Shown here: one piece after another, positions 50,641 through 62,559 of the stretch
How positions within the stretch are numbered: position 1 is the stretch's first letter
Layout of the letters: each line of letters opens with the position of its first letter
NCBI GenBank assembly: GCA_029817715.1
Contig: JARUPY010000538.1
Span: forward strand, 5,952,001 to 6,016,000
Direction: 5' to 3'
DNA from: Melastoma dodecandrum
Taxonomy: Eukaryota; Streptophyta; Magnoliopsida; Myrtales; Melastomataceae
DNA length: 64,000 bases
The notes under the pieces: generated by a model
The model's input: the letters and a program-made list of their open reading frames with translations, nothing else
Told to the model about the DNA's origin: nothing
The model's database searches: none
Made by a program: the position numbers and the translations under genes

Positions 50641-51200
50641 TTTGACTTCATATCTTAGGTTTGCAGGGCAATTGACTGTACTTAATTCACAGATAAAAGC
50701 TTTTAAAAATGTAATAAATTCTTTACAAATATTTGGAAGAGCAAGTCTACGAACATACTTTTGTCTTCTGAAGAAGAAAACTACAAGGAGTGGCCTCCCT
50801 TCTTATATATTAGGAGGGTAATATGGGACTCCTCAACCATATATCATACCCACCACGCTCCACGGTCCGGCGCCCACGCGAACCAGTGCTACTCTGAGCC
50901 TCTCCGTCCGCGCCGCACATTGCTAACAACCGGGAGGGTTGGTGGGCTGGTAGAGGTAGGAGTGGCCTCCTTCCTTATATATTAGTCGAGTAGACTCTTC
51001 TCACCCGATGTGGGATTCCTCAACCAGATATCAGAGGGTAGATCAACACACCAAATGGAAATAGACTCGAACCTCTGTAATCAACGATCCCATGATCATT
51101 GTCATATATCCTCAGTTATTATATCAATAGCCTTGTGAAGCACTTCATCGCATCAAGCACAACCCAAAACCCTAAGAACGCTTTGCCATTTGGTGAAGAG
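50641..51200. other. Promoter-side region of the Gln-rich pseudogene with a repeated motif
   Basis: A segment around GAGTGGCCTCC...TTATATATTAG...TGGGA(C/T)TCCTCAACCA occurs twice (about 50788-50838 and 50959-51030), separated by a GC-rich part. This resembles a short LTR or MITE remnant. No coding exon. Confidence 0.5.
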
Positions 51201-51978
51201 ATGAACCTGAATAATAATCTCTATCAGCCCCAACAACAGCAGTAGAAGCAACTGCCTCTGCAGCAGCAGCAACAACAACATAAGAAGCAGGTCAGGAGGA
51301 GGCTTCACACTAGCAGACCTTACCAAGAGATAGTTAACATGGCCGAGGCAAGGAGGTAAATTGTTACTGCCCTCAAATTGCACAGAGCTGCCATGAAGCA
51401 ACAAGCTGAGCAGCAGCAGCAAACGCAGCAACAAGATATGTCACCACTACAAGCATCACCTCAATTCCAGCATGATTTTGAGGAATTTTCAAATTTTAGT
51501 TCTCTGAATTTTCCTGAATCCCACTCATCCTTCACTTATCAAATTCTGCCGGATCATCTGAATTGGCTAGTTTCACCGATTACTCCCCTGCCTACCTCCG
51601 ATGTGTTGCTGAATCAACCCTTGGGCCTGAACCTGAATCTCCAAGAATTTGACAACATCAACACCAGTCTCTTCCACCTTTATGATATCCCATCATCCCT
51701 TTATTGAACGGTTCCTCTCCAGTGTCATCGTCCAATTCCAACACTCAATCTAACATGGAATCCTTCAGTAACGGTGGAGCAGGGAAACATCACATGGCCA
51801 CAGATGATAAAGAGATAACGGAGATAAGGTCAATAGGAGAGCAGCACCAGATGGAGTGGAATGACAAAATGAACCTAGCAACATCTGCCTGTTGGTTCAA
51901 TTTCCTTAAGGAGATGAATATGGAGCCTCAGGTTTTGGAAATAGAGGATGGCAGTGGTTACCAGCCGTTTGATCAAGC

Positions 51979-51986
51979 AGTGGAAC
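51979..51986 (+). other. Target-site duplication of hAT A, left copy
   Basis: AGTGGAAC, identical to 55750-55757 at the other end. Confidence 0.95.
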
Positions 51987-52224
51987 CATAGTTGTTAATG
52001 GCGATTGTCGCCTCGCCAGAGGCGAAAGGCGCTCGCCTTTTGAACAAAGGCGATGTACGTAAAAATAATGAAATGATTTCAAATATAAAAAGTTGAAATG
52101 GATCCATAATATAATCATCATCATTCAAGGTTGATCAACCTACATTATCATCATTCTCAGAAATATAGAAACTTCATAAGTCCATAACCAACAAGCTTCA
52201 TACGCAAAATATACTAATCAAACA

Positions 52225-54844
52225 TTACACAAGGTCTACATCATCATCCGAAGCAGATAAAGGCACACTATCATCCCCGCTAGAACTTTTGTAGCCTTCC
52301 GGATCTTGCTCTTGCTCCTCATTTTCATCCAGTTCTTCAAAAACCTCTTCATTTGCCACATCAACCTTTTTTTTCCCTCGAAGCTCAACGACATCTTCTA
52401 TCCTTGCTGCCGAAGTTCCCTTCGCTACTTGTTTTTCCTTTCCTGCAGCATACCGTTTTAAAGTAATTGAGGGTTGAGAAGATCTAGTGACATACAACGG
52501 TTCGTTAGCCTCGCTTGCTTTTGTAGCAAGACCCCATGTGAAGGCTTCTTCATCACTGAATACACGTTCGTTCTCCTCATCATCATCCTCGTCTTCCATA
52601 ATTCCTGTCTTCCATTCCGAAGTTTCAATTCCATCAACTTTTGGTAAGATAATTGGATCAAGATTCTCCCGCATTAGATACCGACGCCTCAAAGCCCTAT
52701 TGTACTTCACATAAACCAACATACTCAGTCTTTCATGGTCCAAACGATTCCTCCTTTTGGAGTGAAGCTGCACACATAGAAACATGTGCATAAGCACATC
52801 TAATATTTTAAATTACGTTAAAGGAGCTAAAGCTAAGAATTTAATTTACTCACATGCTCAAATACACTCCAGTTTCTCTCACAACCGGAAGAACTACATG
52901 TAAGATTGAGAACTTTGATAGCAAATTTTTGCAAATTTGGCGTCGAAGATCCATATGATGACCACCACTGAGCTGTAAAATGATAAAGTAGCAAAATATA
53001 AGTAATGAGAAATCAGTTATGAGAAGTTTTCGAAAAAGAATGTAACTTGGTGATTTTAGTTCGCAAGTTCGGTGTCTGATAGCAATAGGAATTCCAAACA
53101 TCCGTTCAGCCCTGGAATACACATCCATTTCACTACAAATGGCATCTTGAACTTTAAAATCCCTCACCAGTCGTTGAATCGCATGATGAAATCCTGTCAT
53201 GATCTCTTCATCTTGTAACATATTCGGATTTGAATAAAAGAATTGAGGATTGAGGAAATGGCCTGCTGCATGAAGAGGTCTATGGAGCTGAACATTCCAT
53301 CGAGTATCGATGATTTGAAACACTTGTCGATATTTTTCTTCTTGGTGAGAGAAAGATGCAGCGATTTCCTCCTTTGCTCGATCCATTGCCTCATAAATGT
53401 ATCCCATGGCTGGTCTTTTCTCACCATCAACCAATCGAAGCACATGCACTAAGGGACCAGCAACCTTCACCGCATATCTCACATTATTCCAAAAGGTAGT
53501 AGACAATATGATCCGCTCCATTCTTTTCCCCAATGCCTCTTTTGAAACCTTCGTGGCATTTCACTTATCGGATGTAAACATCTTCTTCAAATTTGCCCTT
53601 TGATCCAAGAACCTCTTCAATGTTAGAAACGCTGTAGCAAATCGTGTTTTTGCTGGCCTCACCATTTCAGCTTTCTTTGTGAAATCTCTTAGCATGTTCA
53701 AGAGAAAAGCCCGATTGTATATAAAGCCGTTAAAAGCTACTCCTTGCTCGTGTACTTTCTTCAAATTAGGTAACTTGAAGATGTCTTCACACATCAAATC
53801 TATACAATGGGCGGCGCATGAAGTCCAATACAAATGTTGGTACTTCGCCTCCAACAATCTTCCTGTAAAATAAATAACACTTAAAGATGAATTAATAACA
53901 CTTTAAGATGAATTTAGATTCTCATCTGCAAGAACATTTGAACTTGCACTATCCGTCACCACTTGAAGTACATGTTCTTCTCCAATTTCATGGACAAATT
54001 TATCAAGTAACTCAAACATTTTTTCACCAGTGTGAGCAAAGCTTGATGCATCCATCGATTTCATAAACATGCTTCCTTTCGGAGTGTTCATCAAAAAGTT
54101 TATTAGAGATCGACCTTTTCTATCTTTCCATCCATCTATCATCAAGCCACAACCATACTTCTCCTTTTCTTCAATGTTACCTTTCATCAGCTCCTTTGTC
54201 TGTTCCACTTCCTTATTTAAATAGGTAACTCTAACCTCATGATAGGAAGGAGGCTTCATATTTCTCCCATAGTCTCCAATTGCATGTATCATAGTGGTGA
54301 AACTATCATAGTTGACGGCATTAAAAGGAATTCCAGCATCATACATCCACCTACACCATGCCTGAACTGCGTCATCTCTCATCTTCTTTCGGTACGCATC
54401 AAGCTCCTTCGAGTCTTGTTTCTTTTTCTGAATGGCAACATCATCACCCTGATCTTGACACTCACGATAGAAATAATTAATAGGGCCTCTTGATTTTTTT
54501 GCACTTGAGCTAGATTCATTAGTGCGATTTGATGCAGCATGACTCGAAGCATTGAACATTCCTTCATCTTCTAATTTATCTGAATGCGGAATTGCATCCA
54601 TTTTGCGCTTGGCTTCCTTCTTATTGATCATGTACTCCATCAACTCTTCCACAACAGGAGGAGGGCAATCTCGACAAGCCTTCACTTCTTTATAACCTCC
54701 AACAAGATGTTTTTTGAATCGACTTATTCCACCATTTGTAACTTTCCCGCAATAATTGCACTTCACTTTATTCGTGTCATTAGCATTTGGTAGAGTTCCA
54801 TGACACCATGCGGGATCCTTTCGGTTTGAATTTGAAGTAGACAT
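52225..54844 (-). pseudogene. hAT A transposase (BED, DUF659, hATC), nearly complete
   Basis: The start MSTSNSNRKDPAWCHGT is at 54844. Exon 1 (53926-54844) has the BED-type finger (CNYCGKVTNGGISRFKKHL) and DUF659 (YGCGLMIDGWKDRKGR). Exon 2 starts at 53862. The dimerisation motif TCSSSGCERNWSVFEH lies near 52860-52910. The last exon (52225-52767) ends in an acidic tail, SASDDDVDLV. Lesions: the first intron begins AT instead of GT (GCAG/ATGAGA); a TGA at 53561-53563 replaces a Trp codon of copy B; the exon 2 donor context is CCAA/GT instead of CCAG/GT. The zinc-finger cysteines are intact. Confidence 0.9.
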
Positions 54845-55574
54845 GTTCAAGGACTTCTGTTGTACCACTTGGGTTACTGGTGGAGACCACACAAGGATTT
54901 GCCGATCGTTACCGCCTGTATATAACTCCTGTAGGTGATGATATTGATCAAATGATTTTCATAACTAGGTAGGGAAATAAAACTCCGGCCGTTGACTGGG
55001 CCTGCCCTAGCTACAGAACTATTTGCACAAAGCTCCAGAAGAATAAGAGACGGGACTAAAAAGACAGTCTGTAGTAAAATTTGCCATTTACAGCAAAAGC
55101 AAACTGAATTCGGATAGTTTAGCAAATCAAAATCGGATAGCCAGCAGCAATTCACATACTCATAATGGCCGCAAAATGCGTGGCAAGTCTTTCCTGTCCA
55201 CCAATCTGAGGCGGATTTGAAGATACCGGGGGAGGCAGGGCAGCAGTCCCAGCGGTATTGGAACAGCCACTAATACCCGGACTTCGGCAGCGATTTTAGG
55301 GTACCTGGTGTTGTCGAGGGCTTGATCGATGCTGTCTCTTGTCTTCGATGCTGTCTCTTGTCTTGAGCTTCCGAAATTTGACCGAGACAGGGAGGAGAGG
55401 TGGAGGAGGGGAGGGGAAGCGGAGGTGGGAAACGGAGGTGGGGAGGAGGTGGGAAACGAAGGTGGGGAAGCGGAGATAGAAAGTAGGTTTTTTTGATTTT
55501 TTTTTGTCATTTTATTAATTTGAACCTTAGATTTTTAAATGTCTTACAAACAGGTCCTAGTCTATTTCAATTGA

Positions 55575-55749
55575 TTTGCGAACAAAAGGCTCGCCTTTCC
55601 GTCGCCTTTCGCCTGAGAAAAAGGCGAGAAAGGCGAGAAAAGGCGACGCCTTTGTGCCACGCCTCGCCCGAGGGGAAGAAAAGGCGAAATCGCCTTGCCC
55701 GCCTCGCCTTTCGCCAAAGGCGCACCTTTTCTCGCCTTTTACAACTATG
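55575..55749. repeat. Subterminal GGCGA repeat array of hAT A
   Basis: About 175 bp packed with AGGCGA/GGCGAAA/TCGCCTT hexamer-like units on both strands. Subterminal arrays of short repeats are transposase-binding sites in hAT elements such as Ac. The mirror array of hAT B is at about 56431-56600. Confidence 0.85.
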
Positions 55750-55757
55750 AGTGGAAC

Positions 55758-56422
55758 TAGAATTCCCTGCTTGGTTGAATTCTGCTGATAACTGCTCTCA
55801 GCAACATTTTGATGATTATTGTCTGTCCCAGGATTATTTCCAGGACACTGCCTTGCCTGGGTAAGATGTCCCTAATATTTCTCCTTTATTCACACTTTCT
55901 GCATCATAAGTTAATCAACTGGGCTTTGTGCTTGCTTTCTACTCATTCTGTTGTGGTGCATTCCTTATCACGAGGGAAGTCTTATTGTAGTCTACATCCA
56001 CACATGGAGTGGTGTGCACTTCCAATGCACGTGTAATTTATTATTATTCTATTTGGAGGAGTATCAGTTTTTTGCTTAATCCAGGGTTAGTTTTTGGGTG
56101 AGGCATCTCTCAATGCATAAGTGCATAAGTAAGTTCTTATTGATAGGCCGTGGGATGAGATAGACGAGTATACCTGATTGTTGTAATGTAGTTAAACATT
56201 AATGGTGGCGAAGACTGAATGATAGTTTTTTACATTGCCAATATGATTATTATAGGGTCTGAGTTGTGAGAATTTTCATGGGGCCATGAGCTCAATGGTT
56301 GACTCATGAAACAAAGGGGAAAATTAGTTCCGGTTGTTTGAAGATTCTGCTAATGATGCAGTCTCTGCTATCGTTTTGGGAATTCCTTGCTGACATTTTT
56401 CTTTATCTGCTTGTTTTTGCTG
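55758..56422 (+). other. 665-bp spacer between the inverted hAT copies
   Basis: Contains the end of an exon of the Gln-rich pseudogene (55758 to about 55859) and its intron. This would be the loop of a hairpin transcript. Confidence 0.8.
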
Positions 56423-56430
56423 TGCAGTAT

Positions 56431-59400
56431 CATAGTTGTAAAAGGCGAGAAAAGGTGACGCCTTTGGCGAAAGGCGAGGCGGGCGAGGAGATTTCGCCTT
56501 TTCTTCCCCTCGGGCGAGGCGTGGCACAAAGGCGTCGCCTTTTCTCGCCTTTCTCGCCTTTTTCTCAGGCGAAAGGCGACAGAAAAGCGAGCCTTTTGTT
56601 CGCAAATCAATTGAAATAGACTAGGACCTGTTTGTAAGACATTTAAAAATCTAAGGTTCAAATTAATAAAATGACAAAAAAATAAAAAAACCTACTTTCT
56701 GTCTCCGCTTCCCCACCTTCGTTTCCCACCTTCGTTTCCCACCTCCGTTTCCCACCTCCGCTTCCCCTCCCCTCCTCCACCTCTCCTCCCTGTCTCGGTC
56801 AAATTTCGGAAGCTCAAGACAAGAGACAGCATCGAAGACAAGAGACAACATCGATCAAGCCCTCGACAACACCAGGTACCCTAAAATCGCTGCCGAAGTC
56901 CGGGTATTAGTGGTTGTTCCTCTACCGCTGGGACTGCTGCCCTGCCTCCCCCGGTATCTTCAAATCCGCCTCAGATTGGTGGACAGGAAAGACTTGCCAC
57001 GCATTTTGCGGCCATTATGAGTATGTGAATTGCTGCTGGTCTGGTACAGTTCACAAGATCAGGTATAAATTGGTCATTATGCGAGATAGTTTCTCAGAAA
57101 TCCTTCATTTTGATCTGCTAAACTATTCGATTCAGTTTGCTTTTGCTGTAAATGGCAAATTTTACTACAGACTGTCTTTTTAGTCCCGTCTCTTATTCTT
57201 CTGGAGCTTTGTGCAAATAGTTCTGTAGCTAGGGTAGGCCCAGTCAACGGCTGGAGTTTTATTTCCCTACCTAGTTATGAAAATCATTTGATTCATATCA
57301 TCACATGCAGGAGTTATATACAGGCGGTAACGATCGGCAAATCCTTGTGTGGTCTCCACCAGTAACCCAAGTAGTACAACCGAAGTCCTTGAACATGTCT
57401 ACTTCAAATTCTAACCGAAAGGATCCCGCAAGGTGTCATGGAACTCTACCAAATGCTAATGACACGAATAAAGTGAAGTACAATTATTGCGGGAAAGTTA
57501 CAAATGGTGGAATAAGTCGATTCAAAAAACACCTTGTTGGAGGTTATAAAGAAGTGAAGGCTTGTCGAGATTGCCCTCCTCCTGTTGTGGAAGAGTTGAT
57601 GGAGTATATGATCAATAAGAAGGAACCCAAGCGCAAAATGGATGCAATTCCGCATTAAGATAAATTAGAAGATGAAGGAATGTTCAATGCTTCGAGTCAT
57701 GCTGCATCAAATCGCACTAATGAATCTAGCTCAAGTGCAAAAAAATCAAGAGCCCCTATTGATTATTTCTATCGTGAGTGTCAAGATCAGGGTGATGATG
57801 TTGCCATTCAGAAAAAGAAACAAGACTCGAAGGAGCTTGATGCGTACCGAAAGAAGATGAGAGATGACGCAGTTCAGGCATGGTGTAGGTGGATGTATGA
57901 TGCTGGAATTCCTTTTAATGCCGTCAACTATGATAGTTTCACCACTATGATACATGCAATTGGAGACTATGGGAGAAATATGAAGCCTCCTTCTTATCAT
58001 GAGGTTAGAGTTACCTATTTAAATAAGGAAGTGGAACAGACAAAGGAGCTGATGAAAGGTAACATTGAAGAAAAGGAGAAGTATGGTTGTGGCTTGATGA
58101 TAGATGGATGGAAAGATAGAAAGGTCGATCTCTAATAAACTTTTTGATGAACACTCCGAAAGGAAGCATGTTTATGAAATCGATGAATGCATCAAGCTTT
58201 GCTCACACTGGTGAAAAAATATTTGAGTTACTTGATAAATTTGTCCATGAAATTGGTGAAGAACATGTACTTCAAGTGGTGACGGATAGTGCAAGTTCAA
58301 ATGTTCTTGCAGGTGAGAATCTAAATTCATCTTAAAGTGTTATTAATTCATCTTTAAGTGTTATTTATTTTACAGGAAGATTGTTGGAGACGAAGTACCA
58401 ACATTTGTATAGGACTCCATGCGCCGCCCATTGTATAGATTTGATGTGCGAAGACATCTTCAAGTTACCTAATTTGAAGAAAGTACACGAGCAAGGAGTA
58501 GCTTTTAACGGCTTTATATACAATCGGGCTTTTCTCTTGAACATGCTAAGAGATTTCACAAAGAAAGCTGAAATGGTGAGGCCAGCAAAAACACGATTTG
58601 CTACAGCGTTTCTAACATTGAAGAGGTTCTTGGATCAAAGGGCAAATTTGAAGAAGATGTTTACATCCGATAAGTGGAATGCCACGAAGGTTTCAAAAGA
58701 GGCATGGGGAAAAGAATGGAGCGGATCATATTGTCTACTACCTTTTGGAATAATGTGAGATATGCGGTGAAGGTTGCTGGTCCCTTAGTGCATGTGCTTC
58801 GATTGGTTGATGGTGAGAAAAGACCAGCCATGGGATACATTTATGAGGCAATGGATCGAGCAAAGGAGGAAATCGCTGCATCTTTCTCTCACCAAGAAGA
58901 AAAATATCGACAAGTGTTTCAAATCATCGATACTCGATGGAATGTTCAGCTCCATAGACCTCTTCATGCAGCAGGCCATTTCCTCAATCCTCAATTCTTT
59001 TATTCAAATCCGAATATGTTACAAGATGAAGAGATCATGACAGGATTTCATCATGCGGTTCAACGACCGGTGAGGGATTTTAAAGTTCAAGATGCCATTT
59101 GTAGTGAAATGGATGTGTATTCCAGGGCTGAACGGATGTTTGGAATTCCTACTGCTATCAGACACCGAACTTGCGAACTAAAATCACCAGGTTACATTCT
59201 TTTTCGAAAACTTCTCATAACTGATTTCTCATTACTTATAGTTTGCTACTTTATCATTTTACAGCTCAGTGGTGGTCATCATATGGATCTTCGACGCCAA
59301 ATTTGCAAAAATTTGCTATCAAAGTTCTCAATCTTACATGTAGTTCTTCCGGTTGTGAGAGAAACTGGAGTGTATTTGAGCATGTGAGTAAATTAAATTC

Positions 59401-60282
59401 TTAGCTTTAGCTCCTTTAACGTAATTTAAAATATTAGATGTGCTTATGCACATGTTTCTATGTGTGCAGCTTCACTCCAAAAGGAGGAATCGTTTCGACC
59501 ATGAAAGACTGAGTATGTTGGTTTATGTGAAGTACAATAGGGCTTTGAGGCGTCGATATCTAATGCGGGAGAATCTTGATCCAATTATCTTACCAGAAGT
59601 TGATGGAATTGAAACTTCGGAATGGAAGACAGGAATTATGGAAGACGAGGATGATGATGAGGAGAACGAACATGTATTCAGTGATGATGAAGCCTTCACA
59701 TGGGGTCTTGCTACAAAAGCAAGCGAGGCTAACGAACCGTTGTATGTCACTAGATCTTCTCAACCCTCAATTACTTTAAAACGGTATGCTGCAGGAAAGG
59801 AAAAACAAGTAGCGAAGGGAACTTCGGCAGCAAGGATAGAAGATGTCGCTGAGCTTCGAGGGAAAAAAAAGGTTGATGTGGCAAATGAAGAGGTTTTTGA
59901 AGAATTAGATGAAAATGAGGAGCAAGAGCAAGATCCGGAAGGCTACAAAAGTTCTAGCGGGGATGATAGTGTGCCTTTATCTGCTTCGGATGATGATGTA
60001 GACCTTGTGTAATGTTTGATTAGTATATTTTGCGTATGAAGCTTGTTGGTTATGGACTTATGAAGTTTCTATATTTCTGAGAATGATGATGATGTAGGTT
60101 GATCAACCTTGAATGATGATGATTATATTATGGATTCATTTCAACTTTTTATATTTGAAATCATTTCATTATTTTTACGTACATCGCCTTTGTTCAAAAG
60201 GCGAGCGCCTTTCGCCTCGCCTCTCGCCTCTGGCGGGCGAGGGCTTGTCGCCTCGCCCCGCCTATCGCCATTAACAATTATG
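56431..60282 (+). mobile_element. hAT transposon B (3852 bp)
   Basis: Ends CATAGTTGTAAAAGGCGA and, on the opposite strand, CATAATTGTTAATGGCGA. A perfect 8-bp target duplication TGCAGTAT lies at 56423-56430 and 60283-60290, different from that of copy A. Insertion was at the 3' splice site of a host-gene intron. It has the same internal layout as A, transcribed to the right. The right subterminal array (about 60185-60270) is longer than in A. Confidence 0.96.
57395..60012 (+). pseudogene. hAT B transposase, several lesions
   Basis: Same exon plan as copy A: exon 1 from 57395 to the intact donor GCAG/GTGAGA at about 58310; exon 2 from about 58376; exon 3 from about 59265 with CERNWSVFEH; last exon about 59470-60012. 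Lesions: the BED finger Cys is changed (CNYC to YNYC, near 57480), a TAA at 57656-57658, a 1-nt deletion near 58121 and a 1-nt loss near 58703. The protein cannot be complete, although both splice donors mutated in copy A are good here. Confidence 0.9.
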
Positions 60283-60335
60283 TGCAGTATTTAATAGGAG
60301 AATTTGAAGCAATTGATGAGGCATGGTTATCCTGA

Positions 60336-62559
60336 TGATAAGAGTCTTGCGGATCTTCTTCCTTTTTTTTATATTTCAAAAATCGCATATGAGTTTTGGC
60401 TTTGGCTCATACTTTCTCCGATGGCCATACGTGTTCCTATGTAGTTGGCAAAGTATTATGTCTTCCAGTGTTTATCATTTCCCTTTTACCTTTCATTCAG
60501 ATGACTTGTTGTCAACAGAGACATATACCCCCATAGGTCAGGTACGTGATGTTGTCTGTGAAGGAAAGGAGAAAGAGTATAATCTGTCATTTGTTTCCAG
60601 TTGCTTGTGTGTTTGTATATAATAAACGTAGGACTTTGAAAAGCTTTGTTACAAAAATAATGTTAGTCGGGAAAATATTTTGCGAATAAAGCAATAACTT
60701 TCAAAATTGGTCAAATAATGCCCCCAACCAGGGTGAGCATTCGGTATTTCGGTATTCTGAAATACCAAAATACCACAACACGGTGGAAATAATACAATTT
60801 AACGAAGGAACATGGTTTGTCAGGAGAAAAGCAAACCACAACACGACGACAAAAATCATTTCCCAGAGTTGGCCGGGAACGACGATGCATGGGTCCGGGT
60901 AGATTTGTGATAGTAAGATAAGAAAAAGTGTGATTCATTTTAACAGGTAAAGTTATAAATAATACTGATGGGGTATTATTATCTTAAATAATTTTTCATT
61001 ATAATTTAGGGGCAAATGTATTTAACACCTAACTTAAGAGTAATGAATAAAAAATCCGTATCGTATATATGAAATGGAGTATCCCAATGCTTGAAACGTT
61101 ATAGCATGTGCATTCAAGATTATTTTACTTCATACGGTATATATATGTCGCATTTTACTGAAAATTATAGAACGAGCATTGGTTCTTGTGAAGAAATAAA
61201 GATACAAAGATTATTTACTATTATGAAATACGTAATTTTATATCTGAGTTTGGTAAATTCGTTGAAGAGCTCATTAAATTATAACCAACCCTCGTGGCTA
61301 CATCACACTACCTGTTCTATTTTACAACTCTGCTCCGCCCAGTCTTGTTGGTACAATTCGTCCCCCTCCCCCACCTATTCTTCCGAGAGATTTGTTCCTT
61401 AATGACGTTAGTTGGTAATATTTTACGAAATAAGTAGGTTAAATTTATATTTCCTTGATTAATATCAAGAATTTGATGTTTATAACACCGAGTCCGGTAT
61501 GACTCGGTATTACTGACACTGAATTTTAGCTTTTAAAAGACTCGGTATTATCGACTATGTCCAAAGGTTAAAATATTTGAAAAATTTCTACTTGTAATTA
61601 CACATCAAAACTTACACACGTCCATATAACAAAACATCCATATAAACATCCAAACATTCAAATGACGTAAAAAATTACTTGTTTACAATGTTAGCCTTGA
61701 AATAACAATGCAAATAATAAAAAACCGTCGCTCGTTTCTTTGGTGATGCATATTTCTTCGAGTGTAGATCCTTTTAAAGGGTGACAATTTCATCGATGTG
61801 AGTTGCGTCTGCTGAGATATCATCATGTTATCTGGATCATATATTAGATATTGGAAGTCCTTGCTTGGCTTCCAAGGGGCTAGTGGTGTGTTTGGAGACG
61901 ATGCTTGGCTGAGCTGAGGATGAGTACACATTTACTGACGTTGGCTCTTCAATTATGATCGGTGTGTAGTCCTCATCCTGTTCATCAAATAACCTGACTT
62001 AAGTGAAGCATGTCATCATATTCATCATGTCGCTCATCCTCATGATGTTCTTCAGCTAGCTGGTCCGACTTTTGCTCTGATGTCTCATCCCTAATGTCAT
62101 CCTCCTCATGTTGTTTAGTTGATCGGTCGACTCGCCCTCCGTAACGTCCATACAAATGCTAGGGTGATCCCTCAATACATTATTGCAACCTTGAGAAAGA
62201 CCCGCCATGTTGTTTAATTAGGATGTGTCGTCTCTCTTGACGCGAAGAGAAATGTCGGATAATTATTGTGTCTGTGAAGAAGTTAAATTAGAACAAAACT
62301 ATTGTAATTGATAAAGATAGTTTTCTTGAATACTCACCATTGTATCCAACATTATGCTCGTGTGAGATAGATATAGATAACTACGACGCATGTACCAACA
62401 TTCGTAGTTACTTGAAGACTCCCAACTCAAAGGCACATTGTGGCTACCTCGTGCATGCCACTTGGAGATATAATCGGTGGAGATGTGCATCCAGTTATCA
62501 GAAATGCTTGTCATGCACATCTATGTACAACAGTGTCCGTAACCTCTAGCACTAATTAT
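60336..62559. other. AT-rich region without a recognised gene
   Basis: Holds the 3' flank of the Gln-rich pseudogene and a GGTATTTCGGTATTCTGAAATACC palindrome-like block (about 60735-60775). A minus-strand frame at 61683-61931 could be a downstream part of the plant-mobile-domain gene but is not recognisable by itself. Confidence 0.4.

Larger units (their letters stand above)
51987..55749 (-). mobile_element. hAT transposon A (3763 bp)
   Basis: Terminal inverted repeats CATAGTTGTTAATGGCGA at the left and CATAGTTGTAAAAGGCGA on the opposite strand at the right. A perfect 8-bp target duplication AGTGGAAC flanks it, inside an exon of the Gln-rich pseudogene. Dense AGGCGA/TCGCCT arrays occupy the subterminal ends. 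It carries one transposase gene on the minus strand and is nearly identical to element B in reverse orientation. Confidence 0.96.
51201..60335 (+). pseudogene. Gln-rich plant protein gene of unknown function, broken and hit by two hAT insertions
   Basis: Starts MNLNNNLYQPQQQQ and continues with [34 protein letters not shown] and an NFLKEMNMEPQ segment, like an uncharacterised plant-specific family (recalled, function unknown). In-frame stops occur after the first Gln run and after AEARR, and a frameshift near 51700. hAT A interrupts the frame at 51986; the frame resumes at 55758 (LEFPAWLNSADN to QDTALP) up to a donor near 55860. hAT B sits at the acceptor of the next exon (after TGCAG, 56423-56430), whose remainder at 60283-60335 encodes IGEFEAIDEAWL and a stop. 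The host gene was probably dying before or around the insertions. Confidence 0.75.

Noticed and set aside
59523..59750. Ser-rich antisense frame in hAT B, and its twin at 52487-52714
   Set aside because: Antisense shadow of the acidic transposase tail (poly-Asp/Glu codons).
52487..60003. CRISPR-like or other prokaryotic repeat system suggested by repeated short motifs
   Set aside because: The repeats are hAT subterminal arrays and acidic or poly-Ser codon runs in a plant nuclear sequence.
51987..60282. Segmental inverted duplication of a host block as explanation for the mirrored sequence
   Set aside because: Each arm ends exactly at hAT terminal repeats with a different perfect 8-bp target duplication, so two transpositions explain it.
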